A stretch of DNA of 64,000 nt from Arenibacter sp. F20364 (GCF_023015905.1 NZ_JALKBD010000001.1:62001-126000), one strand, 5' to 3'; shown: positions 43,597 to 52,623, counted from the stretch's first letter. Notes: a model not told the origin generated them from the letters alone. Translations and numbers: made by a program.

Positions 43597-44751
43597 ATGT
43601 CTAATAAAAGTAAAAAATATACCTTGAGAAAGTTTATCAACGATGCACACCTTTGGTTGGGTATTGGAAGTGGAATTATTTTATTTCTTGTCTGTTTAAG
43701 CGGCACCGTGTTGACATTTGAAGAAGAAATTAAAGACCTTTTTGCCAAAGAATTTGTGATTATGAATACATCGGGAAGCCCGCTATCCATAGAGAAACTC
43801 TCGGAATCTATATCCAAGGAAGGAGTAGTGAGCAATGTTACCATTCCGGCAGCGACAAATGAAGCATTAAAATTCCAAGTAAAAACTTCCCCTAAGGATA
43901 GACGTGGCACTACCTATTTCGTAGATCCGTATTCGGGGGAATACCAAAAAGAACAAAAATCCAATTTGGATGGATTCTTTATGACCATGTTCAAAATGCA
44001 CAGATGGTTATTGTTGGAAACTGAGGTGGGAAGACCTATTGTTGGTGTTGCTACCATAATATTCTTATTCTTGGCCATCAGTGGTATGGTATTGTGGTTT
44101 CCCAAAAGAATGAAGTGGAAGAGTTTTAAACCCGGCTTTAAAATTAAGTATAAGGCTAACTGGAAAAGGATTAACCACGACCTGCACAATACCCTTGGAT
44201 TTTATGCCTGTATCTTTTTGGTTATCATGTCTCTTACCGGGCTATTTTGGTCTTTTGAATGGTATAGGGATGCCGGGAGTACCGTTTTGGGCACCAAAGT
44301 TTTTGGGAATCGTGGTGGCGGACCAAATTTTAAATCGGCCCTAAATCCCGGTGCCAAGGAAATAACCTTTGAAGAAATACTTCAGCTAACATCAAGAGAA
44401 TTGGACTTTGAAGGTAAGACCACTATTTCTATCCCGGTCTCGGAAAACGATGTTTATACGGTAACCAAAAATAACAATTCCAGATTTTCGCCTATAACAA
44501 CCGATAAACTTATATTTGATAGGGATGGGACACTTTTGCACAAAGAGCTCTTTGCCAATAAGCCATTGAACGTTCAGATCGCCTCTTTGATAAAACCCAT
44601 TCATATAGGCACTATTTATGGCACCTTTTCAAAAATAATCTACTTTTTTGCTTGCCTAATTGCCACAAGTTTGCCGATTACAGGAACCCTCATTTGGATT
44701 AATAAACTCAAAACAAAAAAGTCGAAAAAGAAACAACCAGTCCTGGTCTAA
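43597..44751 (+). CDS. PepSY-associated transmembrane protein (PiuB-type)
   Basis: A 384-residue inner-membrane protein with four helices (about 18-40, 148-172, 203-225, 345-368) and two large periplasmic PepSY-type regions. The first part reads 'INDAHLWLGIGSGIILFLVC', with His for a probable haem, and 'HRWLL' and 'HNTLGFYACIFLVIM' follow. The family reduces ferric siderophores at the membrane. Its normal partner, a TonB receptor, is only present here as a stub 11 bases upstream, so uptake would need a receptor encoded elsewhere. A terminator follows. Confidence 0.88.
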   Translation: MSNKSKKYTLRKFINDAHLWLGIGSGIILFLVCLSGTVLTFEEEIKDLFAKEFVIMNTSGSPLSIEKLSESISKEGVVSNVTIPAATNEALKFQVKTSPKDRRGTTYFVDPYSGEYQKEQKSNLDGFFMTMFKMHRWLLLETEVGRPIVGVATIIFLFLAISGMVLWFPKRMKWKSFKPGFKIKYKANWKRINHDLHNTLGFYACIFLVIMSLTGLFWSFEWYRDAGSTVLGTKVFGNRGGGPNFKSALNPGAKEITFEEILQLTSRELDFEGKTTISIPVSENDVYTVTKNNNSRFSPITTDKLIFDRDGTLLHKELFANKPLNVQIASLIKPIHIGTIYGTFSKIIYFFACLIATSLPITGTLIWINKLKTKKSKKKQPVLV

Positions 44752-44785
44752 CCCTTTCAAAAGGAGTCAACATCTTTCAGTTATT

Positions 44786-44808
44786 AAAGGGTCATTATTG
44801 GCCCTTTT
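44786..44808 (+). terminator. Terminator after the PepSY gene
   Basis: AAAGGGTC and GGCCCTTT pair (one wobble) around an ATTATT-like loop, followed by TTCC TTT. It lies 35 bases after the stop. Confidence 0.6.
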
Positions 44809-44913
44809 CCTTTCTAAAACTTATTGAAATTCAGTTGATTGCAGAGCATCCATAAAAATACCAATAATGCAACCATTTGCAGAAACCATGAGTAATTCCA
44901 TTAGGAATAGGGT

Positions 44914-47148
44914 TTAATCAAACTCAATTTTTGAAATTAGTACCAGCATTTTCCCGCTTAACGAAAACAACCACTGTAATTGCTCTGTGACCAGATGGGC
45001 CTCTTTTAGTTCCCGCTCCAATTTTACGTCCACCTCGGAGGAAAGATCTATATTCTGTGGTACAAAAGTAGGAAGTTGTTCCTTGGCGAAATGATTGTTC
45101 TGGGGATCAATGGGTGTCTGGTCGGACTTTGAATTCTCTAAGGCCTGAAGTACCTGCTCCAGATTTTCATCTATTTTAGAAATAAAGTTTTTAAACTTTA
45201 AAGAGGCCTCAGTAGTAGGATTGTTCTGAATATAGGTACTAAACGATGCCAGTGACGCTAAAAAGGTGTGGTTCAACACTACCAGTTCATATATTTTATC
45301 CAAATATTTTTGTTTGGACACAGGTTCTTGGGCCATTCGTTGAAAGGCCGAACTAAGATTGGAAGTTTCTACAAAGGCTTCTTTACGGGACACCTTATAG
45401 GTAGTAGTCACTTTTCCTTTGCGTTCGTAATAATTGGCAATTTGGCCAAGAAAATCCCTATTGGCCTTTACACTATTTCTAATTTGTTGTCTTATCTCCA
45501 TGTATCCCCAAGCCGGCCATATCCACAACATGGCCACAAAAGACAGTCCGGCACCGATCAGGGTATCCAATATTCTGTATTGAATAACGGTTAGAACGTC
45601 CGGACGGATAATGGCATAGATGAAAACCACACTTAGCGTAATAAACGTTGCCCCTGCCCTATAATTCCTTTGGACCATTGAAAAGGCAATAACCAATGAT
45701 ACCACTCCCAATACCCCAAATACATAGGGGTCCTGAATAAGAAAAACAAATCCTGTTGCAATAGCCCCTCCTAGGAGCGTTCCAATAATTCTGTCTTTTG
45801 TACGCGATTTTGTAAGACCATAACTGGGCCGCATTATAACGATTATAGTCAGGAGTATCCAATAAGGATTTTGAAAATCGAAGAAGTTACCCAGGGCATA
45901 CCCTATCATAACCGTCACTGCCAGCCTCAACGAATGTTTAAATATGGTGGACTTAAAACTAAAGTTGCTTGCCAATAATTTGGGGTCATAATCCTGGGCA
46001 ACTACAAAACGTTTGGCCGATGACTGATCTACCATATCCACGGAACGCATATCGGGATTCCCTAAAAGCCATTTTATTTTTTTAATTTTTTCAAATTGTT
46101 TTTCCAGATATTCCAATATGTTTTGAAGCATTAGGAACCCCTCATAATCCATAGTGCCTTTCTCGTTTCTAAGTACAGCAACTTCCTGTTTCACCTGAAC
46201 AAAACATTGGGCCAGTTTCGAATTCCTGGGAAACTTGCTCTTGTCGCCTCCCATTTCGGCGATTAGCCTTAATTGACTGGCCATTTCGAAAATTAGTTTT
46301 TGAAAGCTCTTTATAAACTCTGGATGATGGACAAGAAGGGTATCCATTTTATCATAATTTACCGGGTTGGCGATGGCCGTTTCGAGCATATCGATCAATT
46401 CAACAAAAATCAACAGTCTCTTGGCCTGATAACTAGATCTTCCAGAGCTTTTCCTGGAAAGCAGCAAGATTTCTCTCAAGGTTTCATGATGCTCGATTAA
46501 CTTATCCTGTATCTCATACAATTTAGACTGCAATTCCAATCGGTCTGTCTGTGGACAAACCAATTTACCTCTGGTTTCCAAAAATTCAGCTGTCAGTATA
46601 TAAGTTTCCCAAAAAAGCTCCTCGGTCTGTGCTCTGGGGTTTATACGGTACCAAAGCACTGCCAAAAACAAATACCAAAGTCCCCCTGCCCCTATCAAAA
46701 GGGCATATTGGAATATTTCGAGTTCTTGCGATTCATGGGCGAAACCCAGTACCAAGGCAAGTAATCCAGAAAAACTGATCAGAGAGGCCCTAAACCCATA
46801 TACAGATATAAAGGCGATTGCAAAAGTTAAGATTCCCAAAACGGGAATCAACAACCAAGTTTCAAACTTTAAATAACCACCTATAAAACTAACTAGCATT
46901 ACTAATACTGCAGAAAATAGGATCCCAAACTTTTTGTGTCGAAAATTTCCACTCACATCACTTGGTGAACTCCAGAAGGCTCCAAAGCACAGGGCCAATC
47001 CAATTTCTAAATATCCAAATCTAATGGAAAGTATTATCGGTAGGGTAACCGCTATGGCAATCAAAATAGCCTTTGAGAAATTGGTACTTTTTAGAAAGTG
47101 AAGCAGTTCCCTAAAATTATCGAAAATGATGTGGCTAAATGATTTCAA
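44914..47148 (-). CDS. FUSC/YccS-type membrane protein
   Basis: A 744-residue inner-membrane protein. Two clusters of helices (about 25-165 and 395-530) flank a cytosolic helical region, as in YccS/YhfK and other fusaric-acid-resistance-like (FUSC) proteins and aromatic acid exporters. The second cluster carries the characteristic 'NPYWILLTIIVIMRPSYGLT' and 'RTKDRIIGTLLGGAIATG'. The substrate is unknown; relatives export aromatic carboxylates. Long helical C-terminal domain (about 560-744). It is divergent from the CarH-like regulator with 200 bases between, and has no operon partner. Confidence 0.88.
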   Translation of the reverse strand: MKSFSHIIFDNFRELLHFLKSTNFSKAILIAIAVTLPIILSIRFGYLEIGLALCFGAFWSSPSDVSGNFRHKKFGILFSAVLVMLVSFIGGYLKFETWLLIPVLGILTFAIAFISVYGFRASLISFSGLLALVLGFAHESQELEIFQYALLIGAGGLWYLFLAVLWYRINPRAQTEELFWETYILTAEFLETRGKLVCPQTDRLELQSKLYEIQDKLIEHHETLREILLLSRKSSGRSSYQAKRLLIFVELIDMLETAIANPVNYDKMDTLLVHHPEFIKSFQKLIFEMASQLRLIAEMGGDKSKFPRNSKLAQCFVQVKQEVAVLRNEKGTMDYEGFLMLQNILEYLEKQFEKIKKIKWLLGNPDMRSVDMVDQSSAKRFVVAQDYDPKLLASNFSFKSTIFKHSLRLAVTVMIGYALGNFFDFQNPYWILLTIIVIMRPSYGLTKSRTKDRIIGTLLGGAIATGFVFLIQDPYVFGVLGVVSLVIAFSMVQRNYRAGATFITLSVVFIYAIIRPDVLTVIQYRILDTLIGAGLSFVAMLWIWPAWGYMEIRQQIRNSVKANRDFLGQIANYYERKGKVTTTYKVSRKEAFVETSNLSSAFQRMAQEPVSKQKYLDKIYELVVLNHTFLASLASFSTYIQNNPTTEASLKFKNFISKIDENLEQVLQALENSKSDQTPIDPQNNHFAKEQLPTFVPQNIDLSSEVDVKLERELKEAHLVTEQLQWLFSLSGKMLVLISKIEFD

Positions 47149-47320
47149 CAGCTAATTATTCTGCCATAAAGATACGATTTGCCATGTCTACAACAAATAT
47201 AGAAATCCGGTATTTAGAAAGCATTCCCCCTATTTCCATTATCTCATATGGAAACATACACAAACCCATATCATATAAATTAAGCTTCACCCAAAACTTT
47301 GAAATTGACTAGAAAAACCA

Positions 47321-47328
47321 TACTTTTG
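47321..47328 (+). promoter_or_regulatory. -7 element TACTTTTG for the MerR/CarH-like gene
   Basis: TACTTTTG matches TAnnTTTG. It lies 22 bases before the ATG at 47350, leaving a very short leader. The left arm of the dyad at 47327 overlaps its last two bases, so binding there would block transcription. Confidence 0.5.
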
Positions 47329-47356
47329 TTTAACTTTTTATTTAAATTGATGAACA
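47327..47356. promoter_or_regulatory. Dyad A, degenerate, at the regulator's own start
   Basis: TGTTTAAC (47327-47334), 14 bases, then GATGAACA (47349-47356), which matches GTTAAACA at 6 of 8 positions. It spans the -7 box and the ATG. Architecture is the same as the two sites at 48427 and 52581, which suggests autorepression. Confidence 0.5.
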
Positions 47357-48249
47357 ACGTTAAAAGTAACTTCAGCATCAAAGACCTTGAAAATCTTTCA
47401 GGTATTAAGGCGCACACTATTAGAATATGGGAAAAGCGCTATAATCTTTTTCAACCAAATAGAACGGACACCAACATAAGATGTTACAATATAGAGAACC
47501 TTCAAAAACTACTTAACGTAACTTTTCTCTATAACAACGGCTATAAAATTTCCAAAATATCGCAGTTAGGCGAGGAAAAAATCCCCATGGTAGTAAGGGA
47601 TTTAGTTTCTGAACAAAGCAACAACGGACATGTTTTGAATTCCTTTAAAATGTCCATGATGAATTTTGACCAGAGCCAATTCTTTAAGACTTACAATTCC
47701 CTATTAAAAGAAAAATCCTTCAGGGAAATCTTCTATGAAGATTTTATCCCTTTATTAACGGAATTGGGGCTACTATGGCAAACAGATACAATAACACCCT
47801 CCCATGAACATTTTATTTGCGCCCTGATTAAGCAAAAGATTTTGGTAAATACAGAAAAGTTGCAATTCAGTACGCCTACCAATGCCTCCAAAACCTTTGT
47901 CCTATATCTTCCAGACAACGAAATACATGAATTGGGGCTAATGTTTCTCAATTATGAAATCCTCTCAAAAGGGTATCAAGCTATTTTTCTTGGACAAAGC
48001 ATCCCTATTTTTAGCTTAAAGGATTTAGTGCCATTATATGACAATATTGTATTTGTTTCCTATTTTACTGTACAACCGGACAAAGACAACATTATGGCCT
48101 ATCTAGAAGATTTTCATGATTTGCTGCTGAAGGACAGTACTTCCGAGCTTTGGATATTAGGAAAAATGCTTGAAGAAATTAATCAAAAAGATTTGCCCAA
48201 AACTATTATTGGTTTTTCCCAAATAGATCATTTGGTCCAAAAACTTTAA
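47350..48249 (+). CDS. MerR-family, CarH/LitR-like B12-binding regulator
   Basis: A 299-residue regulator. Residues 8-72 are a MerR-type winged helix ('FSIKDLENLSGIKAHTIR', 'WEKRY'). The C-terminal half has a helical bundle with Trp143-x9-Glu153-His154, and a B12-binding-type fold with Glu191-x-His193-x-x-Gly196, the positions used in CarH to hold adenosylcobalamin and sense light. CarH binds as a tetramer in the dark and lets go in the light. The family's usual DxHxxG is ExHxxG here. I start at ATG 47350, since the 47299 TTG start would include the promoter. Two operons follow, with the same dyad upstream. Confidence 0.82.
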   Translation: MNNVKSNFSIKDLENLSGIKAHTIRIWEKRYNLFQPNRTDTNIRCYNIENLQKLLNVTFLYNNGYKISKISQLGEEKIPMVVRDLVSEQSNNGHVLNSFKMSMMNFDQSQFFKTYNSLLKEKSFREIFYEDFIPLLTELGLLWQTDTITPSHEHFICALIKQKILVNTEKLQFSTPTNASKTFVLYLPDNEIHELGLMFLNYEILSKGYQAIFLGQSIPIFSLKDLVPLYDNIVFVSYFTVQPDKDNIMAYLEDFHDLLLKDSTSELWILGKMLEEINQKDLPKTIIGFSQIDHLVQKL

Positions 48250-48426
48250 TTTAAAAAAGCTTTAACGAATTTAAATATTCTACAAGCTTCATCCATGTAA
48301 ATTATTCTTAGAAGCAGTTTGGATAGAAATCCCTATACCATAATTGTGCTACAGGGACTTGCTAACTACGCCCGTAAAGATTCTTGGGCATTTAAAAGGT
48401 CCCTTCCCTAAAACCAAGTTAAATTT

Positions 48427-48456
48427 TGTTTAATATTATATTTAAAACGTTAAACA
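48427..48456. promoter_or_regulatory. Dyad B upstream of the TetR operon
   Basis: TGTTTAAT (48427-48434), 14 bases, then GTTAAACA (48449-48456). It is followed by TTTTGTATCTTG, aligned base for base with the site C downstream sequence except for small changes. It lies 31 bases before the TetR start and overlaps the likely -33 to -7 region, so a repressor would block the promoter. Confidence 0.65.
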
Positions 48457-48487
48457 TTTTGTATCTTGTGCCATACAATTGATAGTC

Positions 48488-49144
48488 ATGGCAAAAAAGA
48501 AAACAATTTCAGAAAACGACATTATTTCATCTTATATGGATTATGTCCTTGAACATAACGAAAACCCAAAATCGGTTTATGCCTTTGCAAAAGCCAACAA
48601 CTTTGAAGAATCAAAATTCTATGCATTTTTCGGCTCTTTTGAGGCTATCGAAAAACACATTTTCAAAGCTTTTTTTAACAATACCGTTTCCATTTTGGAA
48701 AAAAGTGAGGATTACAAATCCTTCGATGCCCGAAATAAATTATTGAGCTTTTACTTTACCTTTTTCGAAAATTTAACTGCCAATAGAAGTTATGTAATAT
48801 ATGCACTGCATCAGCATAAAAATGGCCTCAAAGGACTAACACTGCTATCAGAACTTAAAATTGGCTTCACCTCCTATATAGAGGATCTGGATATTGAAAC
48901 TTTGGATATTAAACAAGAGCAAGTAGACAAAATTCAACGTCGAGCCTTGCAAGAATCGGCCTGGCTGCAATTGTTATTGACCATTAAATTCTGGATTGAC
49001 GACACCTCAGCTGCCTTTGAAAAGACCGATATCTTTATAGAGAAATCTGTCAACACTAGTTTTGATATTTTAAATATCGCGCCTCTTAAAAGTGTGCTCG
49101 ACTTTGGAAAATTCATATTCAAGGAAAAAATGCACACTAAATAA
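48488..49144 (+). CDS. TetR-family transcriptional regulator
   Basis: A 218-residue protein from ATG 48488. The N-terminal helix-turn-helix region is 'ISENDIISSYMDYVLEHNEN' and 'SVYAFAKANNFEESKFYAFF' with 'FGSFEAIEKHIFKAFF', the typical TetR three-helix layout although with changes in the recognition helix. The C-terminal part is helical and could bind a ligand. It is the first gene of an operon with an ABC1-kinase, flavin reductase and SDR, directly downstream of the dyad. A local second regulator under the photoreceptor is plausible. The next gene starts 9 bases on. Confidence 0.78.
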   Translation: MAKKKTISENDIISSYMDYVLEHNENPKSVYAFAKANNFEESKFYAFFGSFEAIEKHIFKAFFNNTVSILEKSEDYKSFDARNKLLSFYFTFFENLTANRSYVIYALHQHKNGLKGLTLLSELKIGFTSYIEDLDIETLDIKQEQVDKIQRRALQESAWLQLLLTIKFWIDDTSAAFEKTDIFIEKSVNTSFDILNIAPLKSVLDFGKFIFKEKMHTK

Positions 49145-49153
49145 AACCTGTAG

Positions 49154-50464
49154 ATGAAAACAATCGACAATATACCTGTTTCAAAAATACATCGTGCCTC
49201 AAAATTAGTATCCACGGGCGCTCGCGTTGGGGTTAATTATCTTAAATACTACGGGGACAAATTCACTAAAACTGAGCTTGAAGCCCGAACCCGGCTTAAC
49301 GAGAGCAACGCTGAAGATATTTATGACAGCCTTAAACAGCTAAAGGGAAGTGCTCTAAAAGTGGCTCAAATGCTGAGTATGGAAAAAAGCATAATGCCAC
49401 AGGCCTATGTGGAAAAATTTTCCTTGGCCCAGTTTTCGGTACCCCCTTTGTCGCCCCCTTTGGTGCTTAAAACTTTTAAAGATTATTTTGGCAAGCTGCC
49501 AAATGAATTATTTGATTCCTTCAACACAACTTCAGTAAACGCTGCCAGCATTGGCCAAGTCCATGAAGCAGCAAAATATGGGAAAAAACTTGCTGTGAAA
49601 ATCCAATATCCTGGAGTTGCCGAGAGTATAGCCTCCGACTTGGCCCTAGTTAAACCTATTGCTATTAAAATGTTTAACATTAAAGGCAAAGATTCGGACA
49701 AGTATTTTAAGGAAGTTGAAGGAAAGTTAATAGAGGAAACAAATTATGTGCTGGAAATGGAACAGAGCAAGGAAATTGCTGATGCCTGCTCATACATTCC
49801 CAACCTTTTGTTTCCTCAATATTACGAAGAATTATCCTCTGACCGTATTATTACCATGGACTTTATGCAAGGTGAACACCTTTCAGAGTTTACAGCCTAT
49901 AATACCGACCAGGAGAAAGCCAATCAATTGGGACAGGCATTATGGGACTTTTATATGTTCCAAATACATAAGTTGAGAAAAGTACATGCCGACCCACACC
50001 CAGGAAATTTCCTAGTATCCAAGGAAAGTAAATTGATTGCCTTGGATTTTGGCTGTATGAAAATTATTCCGAATGAATTTTATATCCCTTATTTTGAGCT
50101 GGCCAAACCAGAAAATATTACCGACCACAAATTCTTTGTATCCAAATTATACGAATTGGAAATTTTACGCAAAGACGATACCAAAGAAGAAATCACATTC
50201 TTCACGGAGATGTTCCATGAACTGCTAAGCCTGTTCACCCAACCGTTTCATGTAGAAAATTTCGACTTTTCAGATGGTGATTTTTTTGGGAAAATTACGG
50301 AATTGGGACAACGATATTCGAAGAATACCGAATTACGAAAAATGAATGGCAATAGAGGGTCCAAACATTTCATATATATTAATCGGACATTTTTTGGTCT
50401 GTACAACCTTATGTTCGATTTAAAGGCCAGCAACATTAAGATCAATAATTTTAATCATTTGTAA
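49154..50464 (+). CDS. ABC1/AarF (UbiB) family atypical kinase
   Basis: A 436-residue ABC1-kinase-like protein. The family pieces are 'LKGSALKVAQMLSM' (KxGQ-like region, here KVAQ), 'VNAASIGQVHEA' (nucleotide loop), 'VKIQYPG', 'HADPHPGNFLV' (catalytic loop) and 'ALDFGCMKII'. ABC1 proteins control ubiquinone or other isoprenoid and lipid metabolism, and in plants photo-oxidative stress. Quinone handling here is inferred. It ends by a one-base TAATG overlap with the flavin reductase gene, so translation is coupled. Confidence 0.88.
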   Translation: MKTIDNIPVSKIHRASKLVSTGARVGVNYLKYYGDKFTKTELEARTRLNESNAEDIYDSLKQLKGSALKVAQMLSMEKSIMPQAYVEKFSLAQFSVPPLSPPLVLKTFKDYFGKLPNELFDSFNTTSVNAASIGQVHEAAKYGKKLAVKIQYPGVAESIASDLALVKPIAIKMFNIKGKDSDKYFKEVEGKLIEETNYVLEMEQSKEIADACSYIPNLLFPQYYEELSSDRIITMDFMQGEHLSEFTAYNTDQEKANQLGQALWDFYMFQIHKLRKVHADPHPGNFLVSKESKLIALDFGCMKIIPNEFYIPYFELAKPENITDHKFFVSKLYELEILRKDDTKEEITFFTEMFHELLSLFTQPFHVENFDFSDGDFFGKITELGQRYSKNTELRKMNGNRGSKHFIYINRTFFGLYNLMFDLKASNIKINNFNHL

Positions 50465-51099
50465 TGACACATTTTGACCAACGGGACTTTCAAAAAATGG
50501 ATCGTTTATTCAGAATTAACCTCATCAATAGTTGTTCTGGATACAAATCCGCAAATCTGGTTGGCACCAAATCCCCTGAAGGCGTTTCCAATTTGGCCGT
50601 GTTTAGTTCGGTTACACATATCGGTTCCGATCCGGCCCTTTTGGGACTTATTTTTAGGCCTACCACTGTGGTCAGAAATACCTACAACAATATCAAAAAA
50701 ACTGGGTCGTTTACCCTAAATCAAATTCATGAGCCTGTGCTGGAGGATGCCCATCATACCTCAGCCAAATACGCAGCTAATATTTCAGAATTTGATGCAA
50801 CAAACTTGGAGGAGGATTACAGGAAAAATTTTCCAGCGCCTTTTGTTAAGGCATCGCCCCTTAAAATAGCAATGGGCTATCTTGAAGAGTATTCTTTAAA
50901 GGCGAACAATACCATACTCATGATCGGAGAAATTAAGCATCTGTTCGTAGATGACCAGTTACTTCAAAAGGACGGTTTCCTTAATTTATCTAAAGCAAAA
51001 ATTGCGACCATTAACGGACTTGACGGATACGCCATACCAAATTTAAAAACTAGGTTGGCATACCAAAGACCAAAAAATACATCTCAAAACACTGTATAA
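50464..51099 (+). CDS. Flavin reductase-like FMN-binding protein
   Basis: A 211-residue split-barrel flavin-binding protein. It shows 'NLAVFSSVTHIGSDPALLGL' (about 42-61) and 'GLIFRPTTVVRNTYNNIKKT' pattern of the flavin-reductase-like (DIM6/NTAB) family, in which such barrels bind FMN and pass electrons to a partner. The partner is not known. It overlaps the AarF stop by one base and is followed by an SDR gene after one base. The whole operon is thus translated as one tight unit under the dyad-controlled promoter. Confidence 0.85.
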   Translation: MTHFDQRDFQKMDRLFRINLINSCSGYKSANLVGTKSPEGVSNLAVFSSVTHIGSDPALLGLIFRPTTVVRNTYNNIKKTGSFTLNQIHEPVLEDAHHTSAKYAANISEFDATNLEEDYRKNFPAPFVKASPLKIAMGYLEEYSLKANNTILMIGEIKHLFVDDQLLQKDGFLNLSKAKIATINGLDGYAIPNLKTRLAYQRPKNTSQNTV

Positions 51100-51100
51100 T

Positions 51101-52525
51101 ATGAAAATTCTCGTTACCGGCGCCACTGGCTATATTGGAAAAAGATTGATTCCAATATTAAGCAACGAAGGTCATGATGTGGTCTGCGCTGTAAGGGATA
51201 AGTTGAGGGCGGACAAAAACTATCTTGATGATGAACATATAAGTGTTGTCGAGGCAGATTTTTTAAAACCTGAAACACTAATTAATATACCTAAAGACAT
51301 TGATGTTGCGTATTATTTAATCCACTCCATGTCCAATTCTTCCAGTAATTTTGAACGTTTGGAAGCAGCTTGTGCTGCCAATTTCAAGGCCTACTTTGCA
51401 AATACCCAATTAAAGCAAGTTATTTATTTAAGTGGTATTACCAACGAAAAACAACTTTCTAAACATTTGCAGTCCAGAAAAAATGTGGAAGAAATTTTGT
51501 CTGCAGATACGTACGCACTTACAGTTTTTAAGGCAGGAATTATTGTAGGATCAGGAAGTTCTTCTTTTGAAATTATTAGGGACCTAGTAGAAAAATTGCC
51601 GGTAATGGTAGCCCCAAAATGGCTAAATACCAAAACACAACCATTGGCGGTAAGGGATGTATTGGCCTTTTTATCACGGGCAAAAGGAAGAAAAGAACTT
51701 TACAACACCTCATATGACATTTTTGGTCCAGAAATTTTGACCTATAAGCAAATGCTTTTGGAGTTTGCAAAAGCAAGGGGATTAAAACGCTATATTTTAA
51801 CAGTTCCTGTCATGACGCCAAAACTTTCTTCATATTGGCTTTATTTTGTAACCTCCACCTCATACAAATTGGCTACAGCACTAGTTGATAGCATGGGTGT
51901 GCAGATTGTTGGGAAACCCAGCAATATCAACCAATTATTAGAGGTGAACCCCATAACCTACAAAGAGGCTGTGGAATTGGCTTTTGAAAAAATTGAGCAG
52001 AACAGTATTGTATCCAGTTGGAAAGACTCCATGGTGAGCAGTGGTCGTCTAAAGAATAGTTTACACAAATATGTTAATGTTCCCAAATACGGATGTTTTA
52101 AAGATTATAAAGAGCGTAAAGTCGAAAATGAGCAGGTAACCATTAGCAAGATTTGGTCTATTGGAGGTACAACGGGATGGTACTACGGGAACTTTCTATG
52201 GAAAACAAGAGGATATCTGGACAAGTTGGTCGGCGGGATAGGACTACGCAGGGGAAGAACCCATATTTCCGAATTGGACGCAGGCGACGCCCTAGATTTT
52301 TGGCGAGTTATTTTCAGTGATAAAAAAGAAAAAAAGCTACTGCTATATGCCGAAATGAAGCTCCCAGGAGAAGCTTGGCTCGAATTTAAGATTGAAGACG
52401 GGCTCCTTAAACAAACTGCAACCTTTAGGCCACGAGGACTTGCTGGAAGATTGTATTGGTACAGCGTATATCCATTTCATGGCATTATCTTCAATGGGCT
52501 GATCAATAAATTGGTCGCCGATTAG
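51101..52525 (+). CDS. SDR (NmrA-like) fused to DUF2867
   Basis: A 474-residue protein. The N-terminal part (1-290) is an extended SDR with the Rossmann loop 'TGATGYIGKRL' (6-16) and 'YLIHSMSNSS', binding NAD(P). The C-terminal part (about 320-474) is a DUF2867 domain, with 'GGTTGWYYGNFLWKTRGYLD' and 'FRPRGLAGRLYWYSVYPFHG' (the START-like lipid-binding pattern). The combination is widespread and uncharacterised; a role in modifying lipids or isoprenoids would fit the neighbouring ABC1 kinase. Starts 1 base after the flavin reductase. Confidence 0.88.
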   Translation: MKILVTGATGYIGKRLIPILSNEGHDVVCAVRDKLRADKNYLDDEHISVVEADFLKPETLINIPKDIDVAYYLIHSMSNSSSNFERLEAACAANFKAYFANTQLKQVIYLSGITNEKQLSKHLQSRKNVEEILSADTYALTVFKAGIIVGSGSSSFEIIRDLVEKLPVMVAPKWLNTKTQPLAVRDVLAFLSRAKGRKELYNTSYDIFGPEILTYKQMLLEFAKARGLKRYILTVPVMTPKLSSYWLYFVTSTSYKLATALVDSMGVQIVGKPSNINQLLEVNPITYKEAVELAFEKIEQNSIVSSWKDSMVSSGRLKNSLHKYVNVPKYGCFKDYKERKVENEQVTISKIWSIGGTTGWYYGNFLWKTRGYLDKLVGGIGLRRGRTHISELDAGDALDFWRVIFSDKKEKKLLLYAEMKLPGEAWLEFKIEDGLLKQTATFRPRGLAGRLYWYSVYPFHGIIFNGLINKLVAD

Positions 52526-52580
52526 ACTTTTTTTTACATAGTTATAGCCTATAACGTCATAAGAAAATAGAATCCAATTA

Positions 52581-52610
52581 TGTTTAACTTTTTTTTAAAA
52601 TAGTTAAACA
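52581..52610. promoter_or_regulatory. Dyad C upstream of the FolE operon, perfect form
   Basis: TGTTTAAC (52581-52588), 14 bases, then GTTAAACA (52603-52610): a perfect 8-bp inverted repeat. It ends 5 bases before the -7 element, so it covers the -33 region. Followed by TTATGTATATTTG, parallel to the TTTTGTATCTTG after dyad B. Confidence 0.7.
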
Positions 52611-52615
52611 TTATG

Positions 52616-52623
52616 TATATTTG
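52616..52623 (+). promoter_or_regulatory. -7 element TATATTTG for the FolE operon
   Basis: TATATTTG fits TAnnTTTG and lies 19 bases before the ATG at 52643, close behind dyad C. A repressor on the dyad would keep polymerase off. Confidence 0.6.
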
